DNA of 34,002 nucleotides from Reticulitermes lucifugus (lineage: Eukaryota > Arthropoda > Insecta > Blattodea > Rhinotermitidae), in contig JAKCWW010003056.1 in NCBI GenBank assembly GCA_026260175.1, positions 17,053-51,054 on the forward strand, in the 5' to 3' direction. Below the pieces are notes generated by a model, which saw nothing but the letters and a program-made list of their open reading frames with translations, was not told the origin of the DNA and searched no databases. Below are positions 1 through 9,700 of this stretch, piece after piece. Made by a program: the position numbers and the translations under genes. Each line of letters starts with the position of its first letter. Positions within the stretch are counted from its first letter, which is position 1.

Positions 1-50
1 AGTTGGTGAAAAACATTGTCTATACTCGAAAAATGCACGGTGAAAATAGA
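1..50 (+). repeat. 3' end fragment of hairpin retroposon
   Basis: The first 50 bases carry gttggt, then tctata, then aaaatgcacggtgaa, in the same order and spacing as 14991-15027, the 3' end of the retroposon at 14776-15044. The element is cut by the window edge, so its length is unknown. It shows that this element is dispersed rather than unique. Confidence 0.6.
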
Positions 51-261
51 ATAAAGTTTGTTTTATATGACTTCATGGCATGAGCAGACATAAATTTAGC
101 TTCTTATATTAAGAATTAATATAAGAAGGTAAGGATAGCATTCTGGCCATTAAGATGTGCCTCTTATCGTCCCAGAAGCATATGAGCCATTCTTATACTA
201 AGGCAATACTTGTGCCACCATTCCTGTACGGAAGACAGTACAGCTCTATTACGATGAAGAT

Positions 262-618
262 ATGACGTTATACCCGTACAAAAATTCATTCCACTCAGTC
301 CTAGCTGAACCTCACGTCCAGGCATTGCATCCTATTACTTTGAGGGGGTGGAAGAGAGTAACGTCACGACGCCTGGCGTCATCACAGAAACCGACGTCGG
401 TATTGTCGCTGGAGGCGAACGAAATTCCGTTGTCTTCCAATTTCCTCTCTTGGAATCCTCGAGTTCTGCCCATACCATTGGGTCTGATGCCTGTGGCCAA
501 GATACCCCCCTCCCCGTCTTCCGCCCCACTAACTTGTTCTACTAACCCACGTTTTGAAGATGCATCATGGGAAATGCTTCGCGTTTTCGTAAATTCAATT
601 CGAAGCACACGTGCATAG
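262..618. other. GC-richer open patch, unrecognised
   Basis: Frames are open on both strands here (118 codons forward 262-618; 98 codons reverse 608-312). The base composition is visibly richer in G and C than the flanks. I recognise no domain or transposon protein in any frame, and no splice signals link it to the main gene. It could be a decayed repeat, a processed fragment or chance. Not called as a gene. Confidence 0.25.
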
Positions 619-870
619 ATTGGGTCCGTATTGATGCACTTCTTACGACTTTTATCGAAAAACTTCTGTCTTTACCATATTTTGTCTAGATCTTCGAAGA
701 AGTCTGTTCTCTTCAGAAAAAATGATGGGAAGATAATATTAATATTGATCGTTAAGAAAAGCGTGAAAATGGGTAGAATGGATTAGTCTGGCTCATCAAT
801 ATCCAGTGAGTGAATTCGAGGATAATTTTCTTCGTAAATGTGACGTCGTGTTTCTTCGTAGACAGTTGCT

Positions 871-905
871 GACGTTTCGGAGGGAAATTTTGCCTCTGTC
901 TTCAG
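871..905 (+). repeat. ACGTTTCG...TCTTCAG module, copy 1
   Basis: gacgtttcggaggg followed about 20 bases later by gtcttcag, preceded by acagttgct as in the foldback at 18003-18140. It looks like one arm of a decayed foldback element. The interior can pair weakly (gagg with cctc). Confidence 0.55.
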
Positions 906-1566
906 TGTCTTACTGAACTTTTATGCGAACATTGCTACAAGAGTTACGTCGTATAGCAAAGTAAGGTACATTGCCCCCCTCCGCTGCGCGTTCTGCCATG
1001 AGGTATTAACGACTGTGCATGGTTGGGCGCTATTTACTGTAAAATTCGCAGCTGGTTGTTTCGAGGTCGATCCACATGCTGTCGCCTTTTTTTAGTGAAC
1101 ATCAAACGATGTTATGTTGCGCTATCGAAGCGAGGGTGGGCGTGTTTACTCTCCACTTTCCGCTGTTTCACAGCTATATCATACGGCAGCACGTACAGAC
1201 GTGTGTCCCTAGCAGGAACAACGAGTGTTTGGTGGATCATATTCCCTAATCACTTTCTCTCGAATGCGCGCCCCCTCGTTCACAAGTCAACCTAACTGCA
1301 AGCGGAATTCTACCACGTTACGTTACGCAGCTATTTTGCGACAGAAAGAGCAGATGTAGACCCTGCTTAGGAAGATTTTGCAAACTCCATAAAATGCATA
1401 GAATTTATTGAATGATTCTGGGGCTTCCTGTTTCTGAAAAAAAAAGGACCATGCTGTTTGGAGTTATGAACTCTTTAAATAACGCCGGGATTTAAATTCC
1501 AAATATTGCCAAGGACGGGACGGGGGATTTAAATTTTAATTAACTGTAAATTCATTTGCGATTTTT

Positions 1567-1627
1567 CATTGTACCGAGGCCGGCAACATGTGAACAATGA
1601 AAGGTATGTACATTGCACCGAGGCCGG
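1567..1627 (+). repeat. 17-bp direct repeat pair
   Basis: cattgyaccgaggccgg occurs at about 1569-1585 and 1611-1627, separated by about 25 bases that hold an acaatgaaaggt segment. It may be a two-unit tandem duplication or flanks of a deleted element. It lies just before a MITE. Confidence 0.5.
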
Positions 1628-1661
1628 AATTGAAGGGTTAAGTAACCATATAACTATGATG

Positions 1662-1897
1662 CAGGTACTCCCTGACTTACACGATCAGACTACGTTTTGA
1701 ACACCTGGTCGTGAGCCGAATTCGTCGTAAGTCGAAAATATGAAATGAGGTGCAATATACACCCTCTGGCAGGTCGAGGGGGGTTCAAATAAATAGCCTT
1801 TCTGTTGCAAAATAATAAGAATAGAGTTTCTTGAGGAAATTCTGGTCGTAATTTTGTTAGGTCTTAAGCGGGTTGCTCGTAAGTCGGGGAGTGGCTG
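1662..1897. mobile_element. pogo/Tigger-like MITE
   Basis: Imperfect terminal inverted repeats: the left end reads caggtactccctgacttac and the right end, reversed, reads cagccactccccgacttac. The element is about 236 bp and has no transposase frame. Ends of the type CAG-N-ACTCCCCGACTTA are characteristic of pogo/Tigger-like MITEs (family knowledge). A TA follows the right end; the left TA is not intact. Confidence 0.6.
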
Positions 1898-3064
1898 TAT
1901 ATTGGGTTTTCTCACGAAGGCGAAATTACTATGGCCGTCTTCTAGGACAGACGCCGAGTAATCTGGTAGAAAGATAGCCACCGTTTTGGAGAAGCCTTGC
2001 GCTTCGATTTTCGAGGTATGATATTAAAATGTTATTGTCTCAGGGCTTATTTCAGTCACTTCTGTTAGTGCAGAAACATATAACCGGAAGCTTGTCGGTA
2101 GGACTCAAATCCAGAAGTGTCAGTGTTCTTAGCAGCGCATCGCAGTGCCTCTTGCTTGGAGCACATTGGGGAAAAGATAAAGAGGCAAATGAATGGTTCT
2201 GTTGATGACGCTATGGGCCTGAAAGGAAGGACACCCTGCCGGCATGTTATGACGTCAGCGGAGTGGAATCAACAGGTCTTTCCAGTGTGTCGACGATTGC
2301 AGGGGTGGAGTGGAGGGTGTGGCGACCCCACATTACATGACTGTAACCGGAGATGGCCGATCGCCCATGTGTGTGAAGAGTGAGACACTTTGGCAGCTCT
2401 CAAACAAAGTAGCAATGCAGTGCTGTGAACGGCTTCCGGCCCCTGTGTGGTCGTCACAGTTACAGTCTTTTATGCAGTATCGGGAGTGAATTCTTAAAAC
2501 AGATAAAGTTGTCCCTCTGCACGCCATGAAAGTGTCGGGAGTGGAGGTACAACTCCACGCATGCTTAATCTCGGCAATAGGTAGAGGTGAGAAGAAGAAG
2601 TTGCAAGAAGATAAATGAAGACAGCACGCAAGTAAGGAAGGCAAAAACCAAGAAAAAATGAACAGAAAGAATGCAAGGAACGAAGAAGCAAGGAAACAAA
2701 AAAGAAATAAGAATTTCAGAGCTGAAATCATAAATCCCACTGTCGTACTGCACATTTTCCCCGTTCTACATATATATATTAGTATTATTATTGCTTTTTA
2801 ATTTTACTTTTGTGAACAACTTATTACTTAATATTTTGGCCATGGTTTAAAATGTGGAACATCACTAATATGTTTTCATTTGAAGAAAAAAGCAGATTGT
2901 TTTCGAAACGTTGTGAGAGTTGTTTCTGTTGAGTGATAATGGGAAAAGTCCTGGTACATATTAGTGACGTTTCGCAAACTTAATTACATATTCTGTGTAC
3001 GCTAAAATTGTACGATGTAATCTCATGTCTGCAATTCTTAATATGCAAAGAGTATTGAATACGT

Positions 3065-3324
3065 GCCGATCCCAGTGGCCGCGCGGTCTAAGGCGTGGGT
3101 CTACGGCCGTTCGCTTGCTGGGATTTTGAGTTCGAATCCCGCCGAGGGCATGGATATCTGTCTCTGGTGAGTGTCGTGTGTTGTCAGGTAGAGGTCTCTG
3201 CGACGGGCTGATCACTCTTCCAGAGGAGTCCTACCGAATGTGGTGTGTCTAAAGAGTGTTATCGTGAAACCTCGACAAATGAGGCTGCCTAGACCCCCAA
3301 GGGGCTGTCGAGCCAGTAAAAAAA
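3065..3324 (+). mobile_element. tRNA-Leu-like SINE (family A), copy 1
   Basis: About 260 bp. The head has an A box (tggccgcgcggtctaaggc) and a B box (gttcgaatccc) like tRNA-Leu, then an unrelated body and a short A-rich 3' end. It is bounded by an 11-bp target duplication, attgaatacgt at 3054-3064 and 3325-3335, which fixes the insertion limits. It lacks full tRNA cloverleaf arms, so it is a SINE, not a tRNA gene. Confidence 0.88.
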
Positions 3325-3410
3325 ATTGAATACGTACTTTTCGGTATGAGTTACTTCCATATAAAATTTTGTATGTCTATTCAATTCTTTATTAGTAATC
3401 TTCATACAAA

Positions 3411-3671
3411 GCCGACCCCAGTGGCCGCGCGGTCTAAGGCGTGGGTCTACGGCCGCCAGCTTGCTGTGATCTTGGGTTCGAATCCCGCCGGGGGCATGGA
3501 TGTCTGTCTGTTGTGAGTGTTGTGTGTTGTCATGTAGAGGTCTCTGCGACGAGCTGGTCCCTCGTCCAGAGGAGTCCTGCCGAGTGTGGTGTGTCTAAAA
3601 TGTGTGATCACGAAACCTCGAAACATGAGGAGGCCTAGGCCCCATTGGGGCTGTCGAGCCATAGGAAAAAA
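3411..3671 (+). mobile_element. tRNA-Leu-like SINE (family A), copy 2
   Basis: Same family and orientation as the copy 86 bp upstream, with high but imperfect identity through head and body. It has its own target duplication, atcttcatacaaa at 3398-3410 and atctccatacaaa at 3672-3684 (one mismatch). Different target sites mean two separate insertions rather than a tandem duplication. Confidence 0.88.
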
Positions 3672-4979
3672 ATCTCCATACAAAATTTAACAAAATTGTT
3701 TTAATTAGCGTCATCTTATTACTTTACGTTGTACGGACACATTATCTCAACAAACACTAAATGTCTTACACATTTCTACAACTAGACATAATTTCAGTTC
3801 CCTGAAATTAGGTGTGGCTAGTGTCACAAATTATTTGTGTGTCTGCCATATTATTGTTAAGTGTAGGAAATTAAGAAACGCGTCATTGTAGTGGTTTCCA
3901 ATGTCACAATGTTCATATCAAGTTCTGTAGAAATCTGTTTCTTAAAAAGTTAAAAATGATTGATTTGACACGTAACGTTCCTTCAAAATACTGTCCTTTT
4001 TTATCATGAATTTATATAAATAAGCAGGAAATGCACTCACAGTTTTATCCGGTAAGCCTGGAGAGACGTACTCACTTGGCAAGCCTAAGTCTTAATGAAA
4101 GGATAATATTAAAAGGAATCTCAAAGGAGAAGGTATGCGGATGTGAACTGAAGTGGCTTAATTTAGGGACCGGAAAATAGGAAAAGAGTTTTTGTGAACA
4201 TGGTTAATGGGACGAGTCTTCCTGGAACGTCTGAAAGGTGTTTAGATTTTTAAGAAGAAGTCGGCTGAATGGTGTTAGTTGTGTAGTTACTTCGCTGGTT
4301 CGGTTTTCTAACGCTTACAGTACTGTACCCTGCAGTACATGCTGCGATCAACGCTGCTGACCGATTAATTGAACAATATGTGACATAAACATCTTGCGGC
4401 CAACGGATCCAAAATCCCACAAAATATGTGACCTACGAATGAAGATTCCATTGCCACCCTTGCTTTTGCGAGGGATCTCTTCCCCTTCTGCTAAGTAACC
4501 CCTCCCCGCCAATCTTCCAGGGGCATCTTATCTGTGCCGCTTATCGTAGAACCACCAATTCCTGCAAACCATGTGACCCTAGCAATACTGTCACTTCCGT
4601 ACTGGCGGAGGGATTTCCTAAACTGTGAAAACGGAGGTATCGCTCTATCGAAGGATTGAAATTCGTTGGTTCTGCAGTGCCTTATCTTCTCTATTAACTA
4701 ACTTAGAACAAGACTACAGAGAGAATTTTGGTCACCTTATATTGTGTTCCAAACGTTTACAAGTTCGTATTGTTGCTTACAGCAGGGAAAACAAGAGAGC
4801 GATACACGTATAACTTAACATTGGGGCGCGTTCGCATACCCATTGTTGCTGTGGAAAAGCAATAAGTGTTAGATATTCTAAGTGTGTGTCTGTAGCCTTA
4901 GTTATCCAGCATGTAAAGCGCATGCGCCGTATTATATTGTCACCTGTGGCCTGTCTGGCTGTACCATATTTTTACACGT

Positions 4980-5290
4980 TATCTCATAAACGGCACGATT
5001 TTCGTAAAAAAGTTACTGAACATAAAATTTGTGTTTTGAATTTCTCTACGACTTTTGTCTGAAACATTCCTCACTCTAAGGGCAATTCAGCGAGATATTA
5101 TCATAAACGCACTTAGGTCTTCATGTAAAGTACCAGTTATTCTTTTAAACTTGAATTTTCTACATAGATTTTCAAAAAATACTCAAATATCAAATTTTAT
5201 GAAAATCCGTCCAGTGAGAGCCGAGTTGTTCCATGCGGACAGACACACGGACAGACAGACATGTCGAAGTTAATAGTCGCTTTTGGCAAT
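4980..5290 (+). repeat. Probable dispersed element tail with acagacagacag
   Basis: The sequence around 5190-5265 (atgaaaatccgtccagtgag, then ggacagacacacggacagac) matches a type of 3' end I associate with abundant arthropod dispersed repeats. No terminal repeats or open transposase frame are visible. Limits are approximate. Confidence 0.4.
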
Positions 5291-5531
5291 TTTGCGAACG
5301 CGCCTAGAAATTGAAAGCGCCTTAAATTTTTAATGAGAAACTAATGACCCTGAACTCTTAGCAACAAGAAATTTATTTAAATGATACTGGAATATTTAAA
5401 TTCTTACCTCGCAGAAAATATTTCTCCATAACGAGAACAGCCGATTAATGCTGTTTAGGTAAATAATAGCTGTTTATTCCGTAAATCTTACGAAATCCAT
5501 AAATTCACTGTGTGGACAAGATGCTTAATGT

Positions 5532-5566
5532 TTAATGTTACAGCAGGTGGTGCATATAGTAACCAC
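5532..5566 (+). repeat. 34-bp short repeat, copy 1
   Basis: Starts ttaatgttacagcaggtggt and continues with tgcatatagtaacca. A copy occurs inverted at 17388-17421 with the first 20 bases identical and about 31 of 34 overall. No larger element is recognised around either copy. Confidence 0.6.
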
Positions 5567-5950
5567 AATTTTAACTCTTTAAAGAACAGTAATTAATATG
5601 ACTTACTACCTGCATTAACGCTATATATTTGTAGTCTTTTAGTGGAAGTTTCCGTAAAAATCTTATCCTAGCCTCAGGTTTATTCCTGTGAATATTAGTT
5701 CCTAAGCACCATAAAAGTTGACTGTTTGTTATGATGTTTATAAGTAGACCCTATTGTAGTTAATGTTATCCTCAGCGCTTGTGCAATTTTTCGTCCGTAC
5801 CACTAGATAAAATAACCTGAGAAAGTGTACATGATTGTGGCTATATTACAAACTGAAAATATATACAATTGAAGCCGAAAATGTATATAAATTCTCTGTC
5901 GTCGATATAATAGATGCTGGGACTCTTAAGAAGTAACACCAATTGTTATA

Positions 5951-6496
5951 CAGGGTGTGCCAGGAGGGATCTGCCATACTTCGGGAGAACGTTCCTTAGG
6001 TTAATTTACATCGATATAACAAAATATACACGTATCCGGGGTTGAACGGTTAAGTAAATACTGATGTGAGAAGAATGTGGTGTGCTTGAGGTTCACGTGC
6101 TGTACCTGTTTAGCGCGTTGTGTTGTCGGTACACTGCACAGCTCCATCCTTGCGCCGATAGCCAAACCAAGTCTTACGCAGCCCAGTTCATGCTATGAAG
6201 TATTTGATTTTTATGCAGTTAGTACGAGTTTTTAGGTTAATTAATATTTTTGTGTAACTCAAATATTAGTTAGATCTTGAGTGCAATTGTTAGCATTACA
6301 GAAATTACAAATTCCTCCTCGCTTTAATATGTGTTTAGTAATAAATAAGTGTAAACAGATATCATTGTTTAACAGTTATCCCTTAACTATCTCCATAAGA
6401 GTTAAACTTCTGATAAAGGTATGTTTTGTTATATCAACGTACTTAACAGTAAGGAACTTTCTCCCGAAGTTAACAGTTTCCTTCCGGCACACCCTG
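5951..6496. mobile_element. TIR element, CAGGGTGTGCC ends, 546 bp
   Basis: Terminal inverted repeats of about 65 bp: cagggtgtgccaggaggga at the left and, reversed, cagggtgtgccggaaggaaa at the right, with cttcgggaga further in. Both ends are flanked by TA (5949-5950, 6497-6498), the mariner/Tc1-type target. The interior has no transposase frame, so it is a non-autonomous element. It ends 160 bp before PDZ exon 1. Confidence 0.82.
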
Positions 6497-6656
6497 TATA
6501 CTGCACAAGGTCATTCTGATGGTGTCATTCAACAACAGAAAACGGCAGTGAATAATTTCGGCAAATTCCTTTACAGTAGCATAAACAAATATTTGCTGGT
6601 CTGTGATGTAGTGCTTATAGTCGTGAGGGTATTGTAAATGTGATGTCATGTGTCAG

Positions 6657-6781
6657 CCCGAGGGTTTGGAATGCGCGTCGTTGGTGGAAAGCCTAGAAGT
6701 GACGGACGATCTTTTGCCTACATCGTGTGGACGGTGCCCGGCGGTCCTGCAGAGAAGGGCGGGCTTAAGCAAGGTGACAAG
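6657..6781 (+). CDS. Fife: Exon 1 in window: PDZ domain, first half
   Basis: 125 nt. The exon begins with two bases finishing a split codon, so an upstream exon ending in phase 1 must exist. The only usable acceptor is the AG at 6655-6656, because the reading frame has a stop at 6641-6643. It encodes residues 1-41, starting RGFGMRVVGGKP. GFG is the PDZ carboxylate-binding loop (GLGF position) and the next residues form strand B. The segment AYIVWTVPGGPAEKGGLKQ matches the PDZ strand C and helix A region, ending at GDK. The donor is aag|gtgagt at 6781, phase 0. The acceptor has a poor pyrimidine tract. I could not find the preceding exon with the first PDZ strand in 1-6656. Confidence 0.9.
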
Positions 6782-9700
6782 GTGAGTGCTCTGCTAACAC
6801 TGTAGTAGTAATGAGCGTGTGGATTTTGTAAAGCTGTATCGTGTCACAGGTATTAAGTACTGATTCGTATTTCTAGGGGACCACAAAGGCCGTGCCATGG
6901 CTCAGGCGTTTAGTCGCCGGCCTCTTACCGCGGAGGCCCGGGCTCGATCTCGGGTCATTCCATGTGGGATTTGTGGTGGATAAAGTGGCACTGGGAGAGG
7001 GTTTTCCCCAATTACCTCGGTTTTCCCATGTCAATTTCATTACACCGGTGCTCCATTACAAGGAAAAACGAAAATAAAAATTAATCATCTTCATCACAGG
7101 GTTGCACAATAAGCCTCAAGTCTGCGGTGCGTCCATAGCATTTACTGCGGGACCCTTCACCACAAAAAGGGGGCCAGAATCTGAAGAGTTATGAAATTTG
7201 TCACATTTCTAATGTTGGTTATTCAGGAGTATGACCTTTACCTTGGTAGTGGTTTAGCAAGGGGAAGTCAAACCATTAGTTACTCATGGCCAGTAAGCAA
7301 TGTATTCAGTTAAAAATACATTGTGCTGCAATGTAGTTGTGTCTTGTGTATGCGAGTTAATCCTATAATGCAAAATAGAATTATTTGTTCCATTCTATTT
7401 GGTTAGAACTGTATATGAACTTTATTTTAGGCTCGTTATAAACTGAACACAAAATAGCGGGAAGAGAGAGAGAGACATGTTTTGAAAGGATCAGTATGTT
7501 TTCTCTGCAAGCAATCACAATTAAGGGCCAAAAATTTACTCCTGAGTAGACCGTAATAGACGAAGGTGGTATTTGTTTGTTGTGGTTTCACCTGTATTTT
7601 TGTAATTTTGTCTAGAAAAGAACGCTCATGACAAAATTTTCTGGGAAAAAAGTTATTGAAATATTTTGACAGGTATACCGCCGTAAGCGAACGTCAGCTA
7701 AAATGAATAACCCCAATTACATGCCTACCAAATCCATAATTGTTGAATTTTATATTAAGCAGTGGCACGCTAATGTCGCTTGTCTCCAAAAAGATTCGTC
7801 CTTTGTTTTCAATGAATATAAATCTGTGCGGGCCCTATAAATGTTACGGACGGGGTGACAGAAGATAAAAATCCTTCATCCGTTGGGTAAAGAACAGCTG
7901 TGAATAACTCATAACTAGAATCAATCATTCTCGTTTTTGTGTATTTCGTTCACAACAAACTAGCGTCTGCGGAGCGCCGTGATCGTGCGGCAATTTCACC
8001 GCCTCAGCAGCTAAGCGTACAGTCTAAACGACTTGCTGCAGGCGTTTAAGAGACAAAAGAAAAGAGGCCTGGCGTGGAGCCATAGTTCATAATTTAACGT
8101 TCACACACATGTGATGTTACAGGCAACATGTGAAGTCAAATAACGATAGAACGACAATGAGACTAAAAGTTTTAGTTAATTATAGAACTGTATCGTACTG
8201 CAAAATGTACGTTTAAAATAAACAATTAAAACAGAACGTTCAGGAACCTGAAAAAAATTCGAAATGCAAAATAACTTTCCTTTATCTTATCTTCCTATCA
8301 AGCACAAGAAACACTTATCATGTCACAAACGGGCTCATTCCTGCGTCATGTTTCGGCATTTCCGGTCGGTATTGCGGCTAAATATCTGCTATATTGGAAT
8401 TTGTTTGTAATTTTTCTGATTCCTTGCAGGTAAATGCTGTTGTACTCGTATTCATAAATGAGACCACCACCACTTTCTTCTGTACCATTTTTAACTAATT
8501 TTGCAGAATATCTTGCCTTGATGATATATAATTTTTGCTGTCGGAAGAGTGTCATTAAATAGCCCAAGACAGTGACATTTGAAACAGAATTTGTGAAACA
8601 GTGATATTTAACTACCCTGTGCCAACTTCAGCTGTTGTGTAGAGTTTAATGATTTGAGAAGGATATGGATTTTGGTTAACTTCAAAGGGTGGGGTGTATT
8701 GTGGCTTATTTCAAAGTAATGTCCTAGCATTTGTGTCACGGAGTTAAGAAGAACCACGGAGACTTTTATCAGAGCAGTCGGTGTGACCAGTTGTGCTTTC
8801 TTAACTCGCTGTTGTTACCTGTTCAGCCATGTTGACGTGGTACTGCAGTACTGGTTGAGCCACGATAGCTTGGCGTTGCGTTACCAGTTGAGCCACGTTA
8901 ACTTGATGTTTCATTACCGACTAAGACATGTTATCATGGTGGTGGGTTACCGTTTGAGTCATGTTGACTTGTTACTTTACCGTTTGAGTCATGTTGACTT
9001 GTTACTTTACCGTTTGAGTCATGTTGACGTGTTACTTTACCGTTTGAGTCATGTTGACTTGTTACTTTACCTTTTGAGCCATGTTCACTTGTTACTTTAC
9101 CGTTTGAGTCATGTTGACTTGTTGCTTTACCGTTTGAGTCATGTTGACTTGTTACTTTACCGTTTGAGTTATGTTGACTTGTTACTTTACCGTTTGAGTT
9201 ATGTTGACTTGTTACTTTACTCTTTGAGCCGTGTTGACTTGTTACTTTACTGTTTGAGTCATGTTGACTTGTTATTTTACCGTTTGAGTCATGTTGACTT
9301 GTTACTTGACCGTTTGAGTTATGTTGACTTGTTACTTTACCGTTTGAGTCATGTTGACTTGTTACTTTACTGTTTGAGCCGTGTTGACTTGTTACTTTAC
9401 TGTTTGAGTCATGTTGACTTGTTACTTTACCGTTTGAATCATGTTGACTTGTTACTTTACTGTTTGAGCCGTGTTGACTTGTTACTTTACTGTTTGAGTC
9501 ATGTGGACTTGTTACTTTACCGTTTGATCCACTTTAACTTGATTTTTTTATTATGGGTTAAGCCACGTTAAGCTGTTGCGTTACCAGGTGCTGGAATGGG
9601 ACGGAGTTCCGCTGGTGGACCTCAATTTTGAGGAAGTGTGTGCCGTCATGGACAGAACGGGGGAGGTCGCTGATTTGCTGGTGGAACACGGCTCTGACTT

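Larger units (their letters stand above)
1..6656. other. Upstream flank or intron, no exon recognised
   Basis: AT-rich sequence before the first visible PDZ exon. Since that exon starts mid-codon, at least the 3' part of this region is intron. I found repeats here (listed separately) but no segment resembling the start of the PDZ domain, a zinc finger or a promoter. Stretches 622-850, 2000-3050, 3690-4500 and 5570-5945 contain nothing I recognise. Confidence 0.6.
6782..9587 (+). other. Intron 1 (splits the PDZ domain)
   Basis: 2806-bp phase-0 intron. It contains a family-B SINE (6888-7158) and a large minisatellite (8818-9585). The stretch 7170-8810 is AT-rich and I see nothing in it beyond a gagagagaga run near 7460. 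Confidence 0.88.

Noticed and set aside
2333-2755. 140-codon reverse frame with a hydrophobic Phe/Leu-rich start
   Set aside because: It is the complement of a purine-rich (gaagaag, aaggaa) stretch; composition explains the hydrophobic residues, and no family resemblance or splice signals support it.
3065-3140. Possible tRNA-Leu gene from A and B boxes
   Set aside because: No complete cloverleaf or acceptor stem; the boxes continue into a SINE body bounded by a target duplication. The same reasoning applies to the heads at 3411, 6888, 23283, 30273 (reverse) and 30966.
145-4640. Weak similarity between 145-270 and 4510-4650 (cttatcgt, agcaatact, gctctat blocks)
   Set aside because: Only short scattered blocks match in order; too diverged to call a repeat by eye.
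8951-9550. CRISPR-like regular repeats
   Set aside because: Units are contiguous with no unique spacers, in a eukaryotic intron; it is a minisatellite.
8783-9571. 262-codon forward frame rich in LLLYRLSHVD repeats
   Set aside because: It is the translation of a 30/33-bp tandem array inside an intron; the frame is open only because the unit is divisible by three.
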